The notes: generated from the letters alone by a model not told the origin. DNA of 64,000 nucleotides from Piezodorus guildinii (GCA_023052935.1 CM041292.1:137406951-137470950), one strand, 5' to 3'. Counted from the first letter of the stretch, positions 36,540 to 48,077 are shown. Translations and numbers: made by a program.

Positions 36540-37050
36540 CCGCTTCCATGCAACTGTTCCTCCTCCGCAAAGATTTACCTTCATCATATTACATCTTTTA
36601 ATTTAGATTAAATATATACTCAGAATTGCTTAATAAATGGCGAGAATAGATAATAAAATAATGCCGAAAATCAGCAAATAATGGTTTATATTCAATTTAT
36701 GTTTTTAAGAATAGAATATAACTTTATTCTAAAGTTAATTTCTAAACTTTAAAGGACTATTTCGAAAATACGATGTCTTGTAAAAATATAAATATAAAAC
36801 CCAAAAAGGTTTTCAATACAAAGTATAATAATTTGAATCTAGTACTTTTACAATATATAGAAAAATGAAAACAAAAATTTCAAAATGACACTAAAAAAAT
36901 TAATAATAAAAGATACAGGTTAACTTATTCGGAATCGTTCAAACCTTGCCGTTTAAAATTTTTATTTTAATGATTTTTTAATTAATCATAATATTTTTTC
37001 AGTTATTCCTTATCCTTTCTAAGCAAAAAAACGTGGACACATTTTTTTTT
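36540..37050. other. AT-rich spacer after relic F
   Basis: Searched for a signal-peptide exon or a glycine-rich exon belonging to relic F. None seen. Confidence 0.4.
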
Positions 37051-37052
37051 AT

Positions 37053-38218
37053 GGCACACACTTTTAGTGTAGCTGCCGTTTTAAGCCTGATTCACGACTG
37101 AAAACATGTTTTAGGAAAATTTCTCTAATTTTGATAATCTTTGCAGATATCGAGTCAAAACAAAAACTAACAATAAGACTATGAATATGCTATATATGTA
37201 TTTTCCTTACAACTCATTACTTTAAAGGTAAAGAAAGGGGTTAACATTTTTTTTTTTTTAGCGAGTTAAAATTCTTTAAAGAAAGTGAGACTTATCTTTA
37301 ATTATTTCTTCGTACATAGCTTAGTCACAGCCCTACTAGCTGAATAAATTTCTATCTTGAGATCATAGTCCTCTTTTGTAGATGAATTTTCAAAAAACGG
37401 CATAAGCTTATTTTAAAAGTTTACACGCAAAATATCTCAAAAGTGACGGAGTAAACAATTAAGTAACTAACACAGATTACACACCTAAACGATGTTCACA
37501 TACATTTGGTGACATCCTAAGATGGTACCCGAGTTATAAAATATTACTTTAAATAAAAAAATATTAATTCCTGTCTGTTAAGAATTGGGAAATTGTAATT
37601 TAGTTTCTGTTATGTATATATCGCTAATATTAAGTTCAGACGCAAGAGGGGGGCACTATTTACCTAAAAGGGATTATGTGATAGTGACCGCTCGGGAGGG
37701 AGAGTGCTCTGAGTTACAGGAGAGAAAGGTCGCTTCGCAGTCGCTACTACGCTTGTCGTCTTCGTCGCTCGCCATCGTCGCCGCAATCGTCCTCGTGACT
37801 TTAAGTACACTCACGTTTATTAGAAAGTTAATTTTATTTGTTCTTTGTATTTTTTGTTTTCCTCAATATATGTATTTCACAAAGTTGGAGACATTAATAA
37901 ACCCCATAACGAAACCTAAACAAGTATAAGAAATTCGGTGACTCACATTAACGTACGGGTTGAGGCTGCGAGCGAGTGTGCTGTCGCCCCTCTCCCTCAA
38001 CACTGTCTTTATAACTTCGAAAATAATTTTAGCCACTTTCTTCACTTTTAAAGTATTTATTAAAGAGTTGTAAAGACAAAATATATATAAAGCATATCCT
38101 GCTTATTGTTAGTTTTTGTTTTGACTCGAATTATTACCAGAATTAGAAATATTTTCCCAAAACATGTTTTCAGTGGCGAATCTGGCTTAAAACTGCTGCT
38201 ACTATAAAAGTATATGCC
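37053..38218. mobile_element. Element with about 200-bp terminal inverted repeats
   Basis: The sequence from 37053 to about 37260 reappears inverted at about 38010-38218. Shared blocks include GGCA[CT]A[CT]ACTTTTA at the tips, GAAAACATGTTTT, CGAGTCAAAACAAAAACTAA and CAATAAG. The middle, about 750 bases, is unique and has a GC-rich patch (37680-37800) but no convincing transposase. I could not identify a target-site duplication. It fits a foldback or long-TIR non-autonomous DNA transposon. Confidence 0.7.
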
Positions 38219-38429
38219 TGAAAAAAAGAAATTATCAACGTTTATCCAAGAAAGGATCGAGAATAACTGGCTAAATAATCATTAAAATAAGAAATGTTGA
38301 GCGGCAAAATTAATGAAAATTGGTCGATTACAAATGAATTGAGACATAAACAAAATATTATTTACCATTTATAGCTTTACATACACTCATCAAGTAGAAG
38401 AACACTTTATTTAACTTTACGACATTATC

Positions 38430-38570
38430 AATAGTCAATAAACTTGGAGGATGAGATTATTTGAAGATTCTGTCAATGACCGGCGGTACCCTTGTCTATG
38501 TTCATTATATGTTGGACAGTGAAGTAGGATGTGATTAAAGGAATATACTCAATGCATGAAATATGATTTC
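38430..38570 (-). mobile_element. Possible LINE C-terminal scrap
   Basis: The minus frame contains HILLHCPTYNEHRQG, like the Cys-rich tail after RNase H in I/Jockey-group LINEs. It is very short and flanked by non-coding sequence. Confidence 0.3.
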
Positions 38571-38739
38571 TTGAGAATCGAAAATGAAAGTGGTGTCTTG
38601 AATAGAACCTGAAATGATCTAGGTTGCCAACTCTCAATAAACTGACGCATCTAAATTTCTTTATATGAACTTTAAATTTAAATATGTAAAAGGCCCAAGT
38701 CTAACACCAGGGATTGCTTTAGAAACACCATATATTCCT

Positions 38740-39220
38740 TCCTTCTACTTATTTTCTTGTTATCCAGTCCGACTTTCGATCCCACATCCGAGACTTTGAA
38801 GTATGGTGTCAGAATCGGAGGATAAAAATTAATTCAAAAACCCCACCAAATAACCTTTGCCGTTTGTCGTAAACCAATGACTTTCTATCCTGAAGTATCC
38901 TTTAATGACACTCCACTAGCCCCTGTTGAACAGAGTCGATACATAAGAAGCACTCCATCTTAACAAAAGTCTCACTTGGAATGCCCATACAATACTGAAA
39001 CGACAAGAAACTGCACGACGTTTTCTACTACTTCAACACTTATTAGACAAACGCTCAAACATTCCACTTAATTACAAAACGCTGATTTACATGACCATCA
39101 TACGGCTGACATGGACTTACGGAGTAACGGTTCTAATAACTATCAAATTCTTCTCGTATGAAATCCATACAATCCAAAATCCTTTACGCTTTTTACTTTG
39201 TCACGAGTAAACTTATTCAT
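38740..39220 (+). mobile_element. Jockey-like LINE ORF2 fragment
   Basis: Frame pieces read VSFNDTPLAP, LTWNAHTILKRQETARRF, LLQHLLDKRSNIPLNYK and LIYMTIIRLTWTYG, matching 57497-57680. It is broken by frameshifts. The following 500 bases up to the BEL element hold only AT-rich DNA and a T run at 39573-39599. Confidence 0.7.
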
Positions 39221-39753
39221 TAACACCTTAATAACAAATTGAAATTGATTTATATATTTAAGTCACAAATTATAATAGATATAATTCCATCAAAACATGG
39301 TTATTAAAAAAAAATCTTATATCGTCAAGCCCCAACTTTAAGAGATGTGATTCCCTGATAACTTGGTTATCATTGATGTGATAGAGAAAAAAATTTAAGG
39401 TGTTCTGGAATCAGGAAATTTTATTTAAATGAAAATCGAAAGAATAGAAAAGGAAATAGTAAAGAAGTCAAGTATAAAGGCTTTTGGTTTGTTATTTTCA
39501 ATAATGAACCTGTATAATCGACCAAAAAAAAAATTGTAATAATTTGCAGCGTTTTTTTTTCTTGCGACATAGGTTTTTTTTTTTTTTTTTTTTTTTTTTA
39601 ACTCAGGCACAAATTGATGATTAACCGATTTTGATACTGAACTTCTATAGGGTCCCTACTACAACTCGAGATGGGTTAACACCAAAGTTTGTCTGCTCTG
39701 GAATATAGCTTTTTAAGAATTATTCTCATATAATTTATATTTATAAATTATAA

Positions 39754-40298
39754 ATGTTGGGATGAGTGACAATAAAACTCAATGAGAAAATGTAGACTCA
39801 ATCCCGTTTCGAAATGAGCTGGTCTTGAGTACTTAATCATTCAAAAAAAAATAAAAAAAAGGTAATATTAAATAAAAAGATAAAATTGAACGTAATGAAA
39901 ATAAATAAAAGTTTAATAAAAAAAAAAAAATGAGGAAAATTTACAATATATAAAATATGAAAAACAATTTGGTTTATAAACAAATAAAAAAAAGGTTCTT
40001 CTATTAAAACTTAGCTTCCGTACGACGGGTAGGCGACTCTCCATGGAAGGATGGTGATCTTCAGAAGTCAACGAAATGAAGTCCTGATCGGTAAATTGGT
40101 GAAGGCGCCAATCGATAAACAGGTACTCTAAGCTAGCTGGTTCCAACGGTACTGGCTTGAGGGCAAGGGGGACACTGTTATCAGTCTAATCCCTAACTGC
40201 ACTTGAATATAATATATAAACTAACAAAAAAATATTTTCCTCATTAAAAACTATTTTTAATATGATTTGATTTTTAATTATAAACAAAATATATACAG

Positions 40299-40329
<31 letters not shown>

Positions 40330-40345
40330 TTTCCAGGCTCAAACA
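39754..40345 (-). repeat. 3' LTR of BEL-2
   Basis: Direct repeat of 45859-46441. It carries longer A runs (near 39919 and 40301) than its partner. Confidence 0.95.
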
Positions 40346-40471
40346 CACCGCCCACCAAAATTTATCATATTAAATTTTCAAAATTGTGGTTAATCCACAT
40401 GAGGGAATAAGGGAGCTAATTTTGAAACCGGTCTTAGGTATTCTCCAGTAGCTGTTCTGACTTTTGCTACT

Positions 40472-43400
40472 CTAATTACCCCATCGTCTCCAGACACCAA
40501 CGATACGACCCTTTGGCCATCGATTTAATTGCATGTTTGCATCCTTCAACAATACCATGGTGCCAGTTGTTACATTAGGTGTATCTGTAGTCCATTTTCC
40601 ACGTTGTTGTAGGCAGTTCAAGTAGTCGTGTCTCCATCGGTTCCAGAAATCTTTGTTGCTACGTTTTAAGAGTTGCCATCGAGTGAGACGATTAGATGAA
40701 ATGTCATGAAGGTCTTGGTCTGGTAATGCCAGCAATGGTGCACCAATAAGAAAATGTCCTGGTGTCAATACGTCAAAGTCCTCAGGAGAGGAAGACATGG
40801 GATGTAGAGGTCTGGAATTAAGAATAGCTTCGATACGCGCTGTTATAGTTGACATTTCCTCGTAAGTTAGACTTTGATCTTTTACAACCCGGGTAAGGTG
40901 AAACTTTAGCGATTTTACTCCTGCTTCCCAAATACCACCAAAATGCGGCGCTGAAGGAGGGATAAAACACCATTGAATGCCACGTGTTGTAAGATGGTCT
41001 TCAATTTTCTGCTTGGCTGGCTGAAGATTCCACCACACATATAATTCTTTTAAGCGTCGATGAGCCCCGTTGAAATTGGTCCCATGATCGGACATGATTT
41101 TCTGCGGTAGACCGCGTCGAGCAATGAAGCGATCTAATCCCGCTAGGAAGGCTTCTGTTGTCAATTGAGAAATAATCTCCACATGTATTGCCTTGGTACT
41201 GAGACACACAAAGAGAGCTACATATGCTTTCTGAACTGCAGCTTTGCGCTTGAGCGAGTCTCTTAACAGAAAGGGGCCTGCGAAATCTACTCCTACTACG
41301 ATGAATGGTCTTCCTTGCTGTAAACGAGATGGCGGTAAGTCAGCCATGCGATAGGTGTAATTCTTCGCCGACAACTCGTGACATCTTAAACACTGGTGAA
41401 CTCGTTGTCGGACTAAACGCCGACTTGATAATATCCAAAATTTTCTTCTGAGTAGTGACTGCAAAATTTGAGGACCTGAATGTAGATATGTCGAATGGTA
41501 ATAGTCTACAAGCAAATTGACAAAGTGTGATTTACGAGGAAGCACTATTGGATATTTAGAATCTTCAGATATTGGTGCATTTCGCAATCTACCGCCCACC
41601 CTAAGGATACCCACCGAATCAACAAATGGAGACAACGATTGTAGACTTATTCTGTCGGATTTTTCAGTAGGTATGGCATTAGGGAAATGGTAAGTTTGAA
41701 TAATTTTTATCAGCATAGTAGTGGTGTCTCTAACTTCATTCAACTTTAATGAACCAATTTTTCTTTCATTCTTGTGGGGTCCGACGTTATTACAGAATCT
41801 GCGAATATAGCTGAAAACTCTAATGAGTTTGGTAAATGAAGAAAACTTGTTAATTTCTTCTATGACTTCCAGAGTATTTTTACTATGTGTTAACATAACC
41901 ATTACTTCTGATTTAATTTCTGGTAGTGGTGGAGTATTACAAATATCTATTTGATCTAAAGGCCATTCTGCCTTAGGAAGTCGCAGCCAATCAGGTCCTA
42001 TCCACCAAGATGTATCATGAATTAGGTCTGTAGAATCGACACCACGAGAGGCGACATCAGCTGCATTATATTGGGAGCGAATATGGTGCCAGGAAGCTGA
42101 CTTAGATAAATCCAGAATTTTCCCAACCCTATTAGCTACGAATGTCTTCATTTGATGGAATGGCATTTGAAGCCAAGCTAACACAGTCGCTGAATCAGAC
42201 AGTAAAATTACTGGCATGTCCTGGAATTGTGATAAAAATTCTTGAAGAGCCTTTAAGGTTTTCACTAATAGTACTGCGGCGCAGAGTTCCAGCCTCGGAA
42301 TGGTGACTGGTTTCAAGGGAGCCAATTTCGTTTTAGCAAAAACAAGATTTGTTGTGACATGGCCTGTTTCACTCTCACTTCTAAAATAAATGACTGCTGC
42401 ATATCCAAACGACGAAGCATCCGAAAACCCAACTAGGCAGTTCCGTAATTTTCTATTTGAAATTATTCTCCTGGGAATGCTTATTTCGGCCAACTTAGGT
42501 AATTCCGTGAAAAACGTGTGCCATCGTTTCTGAATGTTCATAGGAATCGGATCGTCCCAACCAATCTTGAGCCTCCAAAGTTGTTGTAAAAGTGTCTTCG
42601 CTCTAAAAACAACAGGTGCCAAATATCCCAATGGATCATACACACGGGCTATAGTAGACATGAGACCTCTTTTTGTATAAACGATGTCTCTTGGTGTGAC
42701 ACGGTACGATAACCGATCATGGTTTGGTTCCCACTGCATACCCAAGATTTTAATTACTTTGTCTTCCATGTTACTAAATGATACAGTGGAATCAATCCCT
42801 TCAGATACATTTCTTGTAAGCTGATGGTCGTTGCTAAACCACTTCTTCAGTGTGAAACCACCTTTATTTAGCAGATCAATAAGCTCTTTTTGTAGTTTCA
42901 AGGCCTCTTCTAGTGTTTCAGCACCAGTCAACAGATCGTCGATATACATATTTCCTAATAAAGCTTGTGAAGCAAGTGGATATTTATGTCCTTCATCTAC
43001 GACAAGTTGGTGGATTACCCTTATGGCTAGGAAAAGAGAACACGATAATCCAAAGGGCAAGCGATTAAATTCATATTCCTGAATGGCATCAGCATGGTTG
43101 AAACGAAAAAATAGGTGTTGGAACAATCGATCTTCGGGGTGAATCAAAATTTGTAGAAACATTTGGCATATATCGGCGGATATTACATATTGAGGTAAAC
43201 GGAATTTTAACAAGATATCCTTTATATCGTGCTGTAATTTAGGCCCTGTTAGAAGATGACTGTTTAATGACCCCGATGCAGTAGTTGCAGAAGCATCAAA
43301 GACAATACGCAGATGTGTGGAAGAGCTATCCTTGTAAATTCCATGATGCGGAAGGAAGAATTTTCCTGGTCGAGATGTAGGCGAAAGGTATTGTTTGCTG

Positions 43401-45649
43401 AGGTACTCTTGAAATACATTATCATATTCAAGTCTCAGGTCAGGGTTCTTGGTCAACTTCTCCTCTAACTTCAAGAAACGATGGATGGCAATTAGTCTCG
43501 AAACTTGTAAATTAAACGATTTGCTTCTGAATGGTAGACTAACTATATATCTGCCATGATCATCCCTCGTGTGAGACCTTTTAAAATGTTCTTCAGCCTT
43601 AATATCTTCAGGATTCGACTGTGGAACTGTAGAGACTTCCTCGATCTCCCAAAATTTATTCATAATACACGGTAATGTTTCCTCTTCAATATCTGTTTCG
43701 GCTACAGTAAACATCGCTGTAGAGAATGAGTTTGGCGGCCCATTAGGAATTGGTCCAACTAATATCCAACCAAATACCGTATTAAGAGCATTAGGGAACC
43801 CTTCTGAGGTCTTTTGTATTTTACCCGTTAGTACATCACCAAATAAATCGGCACCCAATAAAAAATCGATAGGACCTGGTAAATGGCATATTGGATCGGC
43901 CAGTTTTAAATCTCTAAATTTATCCATCACCTGACTGGGAATTGGATTAGAGGGCATGTTTGAACTAATTTGGTCAATTACAATAGCGCAAGTTTCCATC
44001 TCAGGACCATCTTCTGTTTCAGGTATGAGTGAACATGAAACTCGGTATTTTCCCCCCGAAATTGGTTGGTTCCCAAAACCTACTATTTGATGAGGATTTC
44101 TAAATTTTGATAGCCCCAATTTCTTCACAAGTTGTGAGGTGATAAGTGACCTTTGGGACCCACTATCTATTAGTATCCTCAAACGATGATATTGTCCAAA
44201 ATTGTCCTTTATTCTTGCTTGAGCTGTACCAAGTAGAACATTAAGATTTCCAGAAGTTGATGACGAAAGAATAGTGGTATTATTTGATATTGAAGGTTCA
44301 TTGGAGTTTGTCTGAAGCTGAGGCAGCTGGTGGGAAATACGTGTAACTGAAGATTGATTGGTAATCTCGTTGCTTGGTCCAGGGTAATTGGTTTTCCTAC
44401 TATTTTGATTATTATGAGTAGGTGTTTCGAAGGTCGAAAAATGGAGTAAGCTATGATGCCGGCGGCTACAATACTTACACGAATGTTTTGATGGACACTT
44501 AGCAAGAGAATGACCTAATCCGAAGCAATTCAAGCAACGATTTAAAATTTTCATCTGATCGAATCTTTGTTTAGGATTCATTTTTCGAAACGAAGAACAA
44601 TCAACAATGCGATGAGAGCTATTACACATTGGACAAACAATATTACAATTTATATTGGACATGAGGACTCGTTTTGGAATTTTCCTGTCATCAGTGTACG
44701 ACGGAGAACATCTGGAGGTCGAGGTTAAAGCTGTCGATTGCAGCTCCACTATTTGTTGAGTAATAAATTCAGAAAATTCTTGAAAAGTGGGTAATTCGGG
44801 TTTCGAACTAAATTTCATCTCGAAACGCTCTCTAGTTTTATGATCCAACAATCGAAGAATGTAAGTGTACAATATAAAACCAGATGGATCTGGGAGCTTC
44901 AATTTAAGAAATGCCGTTGCGCTCTCTAAAACAGTCGATGACAAATTTTCTAAAGAAGACAACGAATGTTTGGCCAGCGTTGGAAAATTAAAAATATTTA
45001 CTAAATGATGGGTTGCCTGAATTCTTAGACTGTCAAAACGCTTAGTAAGGGCTACCCAAGCTGTGGTATATCCTTGTTGTGATATTTGAATAGCCGATAT
45101 TGTTTGTGCTGCAGCGCCTTTCAAATTCGATTTTAGGTAATGAAATTTTTGGACTTCACTAAGATCCTCATTTTCATGAATTAGAGAGACAAAAGTGTCT
45201 TTAAATGCAGGCCATTCCGATATATTTCCTGAAAACGAAGGGATATTAATTATAGGAAGTCGCAGATGAAAATTAGAATCTCGCGCATGCGTATCACGTA
45301 GAGATGCATCAGTAATGGCGGATTCCTTATTAGACCCGGGCGAAATATCAAACGATAATGCCTCATAAAATTTGTTTCTTATTTTATCTTTTAATTCTTT
45401 GTACTCTTCGGTAGGTTCCCCCATTACTTTTGATATTTTCCTAATTTCATTATATTTATCAATAAATTTCTCGTGGGTGGAATCTAGTCGAGAAGTTTTT
45501 GCCCTAAATAATCCCTTTTTACTAGGATCGGAACTCGATGCGCGCCCCAATGTACATGTTTCTAATATATCATCGGCGAGATCTTTAAATTCCTCAACTA
45601 AAAGTTCTAAATCAAAATCCCCCTTAGAAGATGGTGTTTTAGGTGGCAT
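40472..45649 (-). CDS. BEL-2 Gag-Pol polyprotein (1725 codons)
   Basis: A single open frame codes the proteins needed for copying and insertion of the element. Order with rough residues: DUF1759-type Gag (from about 130, LPIINIPSFSG); zinc knuckles (about 340-405, CLNCFGLGHSLAKC); aspartic protease of DUF1758 type (LIDSGSQ, about 493); reverse transcriptase (SADICQMF, YIDD about 901); RNase H (FSDASSFGYAAV about 1078, LLSDSATVLAWL about 1151); integrase HHCC zinc domain (about 1380-1420) and catalytic D, D, E (VDFAGPF 1451, SDHGTNF 1523, GGIWEAG 1576); DUF5641 (about 1655-1715). The frame ends WRRWGN and a stop. The expected last 30 or so codons of DUF5641 lie just downstream in another frame, so a single-base change clips the tail. 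Whether it is active despite this is unknown. Confidence 0.93.
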   Translation of the reverse strand: MPPKTPSSKGDFDLELLVEEFKDLADDILETCTLGRASSSDPSKKGLFRAKTSRLDSTHEKFIDKYNEIRKISKVMGEPTEEYKELKDKIRNKFYEALSFDISPGSNKESAITDASLRDTHARDSNFHLRLPIINIPSFSGNISEWPAFKDTFVSLIHENEDLSEVQKFHYLKSNLKGAAAQTISAIQISQQGYTTAWVALTKRFDSLRIQATHHLVNIFNFPTLAKHSLSSLENLSSTVLESATAFLKLKLPDPSGFILYTYILRLLDHKTRERFEMKFSSKPELPTFQEFSEFITQQIVELQSTALTSTSRCSPSYTDDRKIPKRVLMSNINCNIVCPMCNSSHRIVDCSSFRKMNPKQRFDQMKILNRCLNCFGLGHSLAKCPSKHSCKYCSRRHHSLLHFSTFETPTHNNQNSRKTNYPGPSNEITNQSSVTRISHQLPQLQTNSNEPSISNNTTILSSSTSGNLNVLLGTAQARIKDNFGQYHRLRILIDSGSQRSLITSQLVKKLGLSKFRNPHQIVGFGNQPISGGKYRVSCSLIPETEDGPEMETCAIVIDQISSNMPSNPIPSQVMDKFRDLKLADPICHLPGPIDFLLGADLFGDVLTGKIQKTSEGFPNALNTVFGWILVGPIPNGPPNSFSTAMFTVAETDIEEETLPCIMNKFWEIEEVSTVPQSNPEDIKAEEHFKRSHTRDDHGRYIVSLPFRSKSFNLQVSRLIAIHRFLKLEEKLTKNPDLRLEYDNVFQEYLSKQYLSPTSRPGKFFLPHHGIYKDSSSTHLRIVFDASATTASGSLNSHLLTGPKLQHDIKDILLKFRLPQYVISADICQMFLQILIHPEDRLFQHLFFRFNHADAIQEYEFNRLPFGLSCSLFLAIRVIHQLVVDEGHKYPLASQALLGNMYIDDLLTGAETLEEALKLQKELIDLLNKGGFTLKKWFSNDHQLTRNVSEGIDSTVSFSNMEDKVIKILGMQWEPNHDRLSYRVTPRDIVYTKRGLMSTIARVYDPLGYLAPVVFRAKTLLQQLWRLKIGWDDPIPMNIQKRWHTFFTELPKLAEISIPRRIISNRKLRNCLVGFSDASSFGYAAVIYFRSESETGHVTTNLVFAKTKLAPLKPVTIPRLELCAAVLLVKTLKALQEFLSQFQDMPVILLSDSATVLAWLQMPFHQMKTFVANRVGKILDLSKSASWHHIRSQYNAADVASRGVDSTDLIHDTSWWIGPDWLRLPKAEWPLDQIDICNTPPLPEIKSEVMVMLTHSKNTLEVIEEINKFSSFTKLIRVFSYIRRFCNNVGPHKNERKIGSLKLNEVRDTTTMLIKIIQTYHFPNAIPTEKSDRISLQSLSPFVDSVGILRVGGRLRNAPISEDSKYPIVLPRKSHFVNLLVDYYHSTYLHSGPQILQSLLRRKFWILSSRRLVRQRVHQCLRCHELSAKNYTYRMADLPPSRLQQGRPFIVVGVDFAGPFLLRDSLKRKAAVQKAYVALFVCLSTKAIHVEIISQLTTEAFLAGLDRFIARRGLPQKIMSDHGTNFNGAHRRLKELYVWWNLQPAKQKIEDHLTTRGIQWCFIPPSAPHFGGIWEAGVKSLKFHLTRVVKDQSLTYEEMSTITARIEAILNSRPLHPMSSSPEDFDVLTPGHFLIGAPLLALPDQDLHDISSNRLTRWQLLKRSNKDFWNRWRHDYLNCLQQRGKWTTDTPNVTTGTMVLLKDANMQLNRWPKGRIVGVWRRWGN

Positions 45650-45858
45650 TATAGAGCTGTTAATAAAAAAATGGTATTGGAACGAATAATAAAATATTTA
45701 AGCCTGAAAATTACACAACAAAATTTTAAAGAAATATTTAAAGAAAATCTAATATTTCAATAAATAATAATTAAATAAATGGTTAAATTTATTTGGTTAA
45801 TATACGATTAAACTGATAATTAAGTACTCAAAATCTGGCTGCCGGAGGACCAAACTTA

Positions 45859-46441
45859 TGTTGGGATGAGTGACAATAAAACTCAATGAGAAAATGTAGA
45901 CTCAATCCCGTTTCGAAATGAGCTGGTCTTGAGTACTTAATCATTCAAAAAAAAATAAAAAAAAGGTAATATTAAATAAAAAGATAAAATTGAACGTAAT
46001 GAAAATAAATAAAAGTTTAATAAAAAAAAAATGAGGAAAATTTACAATATATAAAATATGAAAAACAATTTGGTTTATAAACAAATAAAAAAAAGGTTCT
46101 TCTATTAAAACTTAGCTTCCGTACGACGGGTAGGCGACTCTCCATGGAAGGATGGTGATCTTCAGAAGTCAACGAAATGAAGTCCTGATCGGTAAATTGG
46201 TGAAGGCGCCAATCGATAAACAGGTACTCTAAGCTAGCTGGTTCCAACGGTACTGGCTTGAGGGCAAGGGGGACACTGTTATCAGTCTAATCCCTAACTG
46301 CACTTGAATATAATATATAAACTAACAAAAAAATATTTTCCTCATTAAAAACTATTTTTAATTTGATTTGATTTTTAATTATAAACAAAATATATACAGG
46401 TAAAAAAAAAAAAAAAAAATTATAATTTCCAGGCTCAAACA
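45859..46441 (-). repeat. 5' LTR of BEL-2
   Basis: Direct repeat of 39754-40345, followed by the ATAAA duplication at 46442-46446. Confidence 0.95.
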
Positions 46442-46446
46442 ATAAA

Positions 46447-46904
46447 TATTTAACAACACCATAAAATCTTTTGTGAACTCTGCATACTTATTTATAACTT
46501 ATTTTCTTATTTGATTGAAAAAAATATTCTAAAACTTTTGAATAAGTGAACATGAGATCCTTTCTTCTTGTAAATAAGATTGTGAAACTAAAACTAAGTG
46601 GTGGTAATTTTATGTTATCTAATATGTCATAATATACCTAATACTAGCAGTGTCTTGGCGACTGTGATTGTCATTTATAGCGAGTACCATAACAGAAAAA
46701 CATGAAACTACATACCTATTCACAGGCCCGGTGGTGAATTTTAAGTAAAATGTTAGGTGTTGACATTAGGACAAGGAGTCAACCTGGATTAGTTTCTTTC
46801 TTGACAGTACAGATTATACTGTTATATGCCAATTATTATTATTATTAAAAGATTTTAACGAAACATTGAAGATTCACTAGCAACTACGATAACATTATTT
46901 TACT
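46447..46904. other. AT-rich spacer
   Basis: No recognisable feature. Confidence 0.4.
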
Positions 46905-47210
46905 AATTAATAAAATATATAGGAAAGTAAAGTATTCCGGTCGTAATAATATTCGAATACGAGTTTTCAACGGAAATAATCGTATTAGGGTCTCCGAGTC
47001 CAAACCGACCAAGTTCGCAAAAGGGTATTTTTGTTTGTGCTTGTGTATGTGGTAAGTTAAGTTCTACAACTATAAGCCTTGCGAAAGTGAAATTACATGT
47101 TGATGATAGTTATATGACTGAGATGATATATATAAGTCGGCTGAACGAAGGTACAATGCATTTTAATTCCCCTACATTACTTTTAATTATGTTGATTTAA
47201 AATAGTTGAC
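46905..47210. repeat. Repeat family R1a, copy 4
   Basis: CGAGTTTTCAACGGAAATAA, TTAGGGTCTCCGAGTCCAAA and ACCAAGTTCGCAAAAGGGT match 34860-34925. The 3' half is shortened. Confidence 0.5.
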
Positions 47211-47324
47211 CATTTCTCCTAGTTTCCATTGATAAAAGAAAGCGTGAATATGATAACAAAATTGAGAATCTACTTGTTAATCTAAAAAAGATAAATAATT
47301 TTTATACGAACAAAACACACATCC

Positions 47325-48047
47325 GAAAATAACGGTATCAAAAGAGATGTTGGATTGTCTAGAGATCAGCAGAGAAAAAACAGAGTATATGCCATGCAAC
47401 TCAACAGTCTCGACCATCTGTGTGGAGGATTGGACGATCCCACAGAGCAACTTGATCTTATAAATATTTTGGGGTAACCATGGATCAGTTTGGAAAGATG
47501 ACAAAAGATATTGAAAATAAGATTGCAAATGGTAGAAAAATAGTAGGAATCTTGGATGATGTTCTGTTGAGCAGACAGGTGTCGCTTCTTACGAAAAAAA
47601 AAGATTTACGATTCCTTCCTCCTAGGGACCACTTTATATGGCGCTGAAACATGGACAGTGCTAAAATCGGCTGAAAGAAGATTGTTAGCTCTGGAGATGG
47701 ACTTTTGGAGAAGAGCCTGCGGCATATCCAGGCTGCAAAGAATCCCTAAGGCGGAAATAAGAAAAAAAGTAGGGGCTGAGCTGAATATCTTAAATGAGAT
47801 ATCAAAGAAGAGACTCATGTGGTATGGCCATGTCATGAGGATGGAAGGGACGCGGTGGCCACATAAAATGATAAAGTATTCCCCGCAGAAGAGGCGAAGA
47901 CGAGGAAGACCCCGCAAAACGTGGATAGAGAGTGTGAGGGAGGACATGGCGGCCAGAGGCTTGAGGGAGGAGGACTGCAGAGACAGGGAGCACTGACGTT
48001 CTGAAATACTAAGTTTCGGGATGTGATACAAGTTGCAGAACCCGAGG

Positions 48048-48077
<30 letters not shown>
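47325..48077 (+). mobile_element. RTE-like LINE 3' end with poly(A) tail
   Basis: The last open part (47658-47996) codes SAERRLLALEMDFWRRACG to KKRLMWYGHVMRM and GRPRKTW, the signature C-terminus of arthropod RTE-type endonuclease/reverse-transcriptase ORFs. Upstream, in other frames, lie KTEYMPCNS, FKYLGV-like and TLYGAETW pieces. An A run at 48049-48076 marks the 3' end. It is 5' truncated and frameshifted. Confidence 0.75.

Larger units (their letters stand above)
39754..46441 (-). mobile_element. BEL/Pao LTR retrotransposon, young and nearly intact (BEL-2)
   Basis: Two LTRs (39754-40345 and 45859-46441) start TG and end CA and are flanked by the target duplication ATAAA. By eye they differ by one substitution plus the length of two poly-A runs, which indicates recent insertion. 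The minus strand has a TTTGGTCCTCCGGCAGC-type primer site beside the 5' LTR and a GGTGGGCGGTG polypurine tract beside the 3' LTR. One open frame fills the interior. Confidence 0.95.

Noticed and set aside
36525..36610. A 28-codon small protein from relic F by read-through
   Set aside because: It arises only from the mutated donor, has no conserved residues beyond Met-Lys, and no second copy supports it.
37585..37929. A 114-codon + strand frame with a hydrophobic stretch
   Set aside because: Lies in the core of the long-inverted-repeat element, lacks family motifs or promoter, and its length is within chance for the region.
45372..45689. Plus-strand frames inside BEL-2 (also 42831-43082)
   Set aside because: Antisense to the continuous Gag-Pol frame; no independent evidence.
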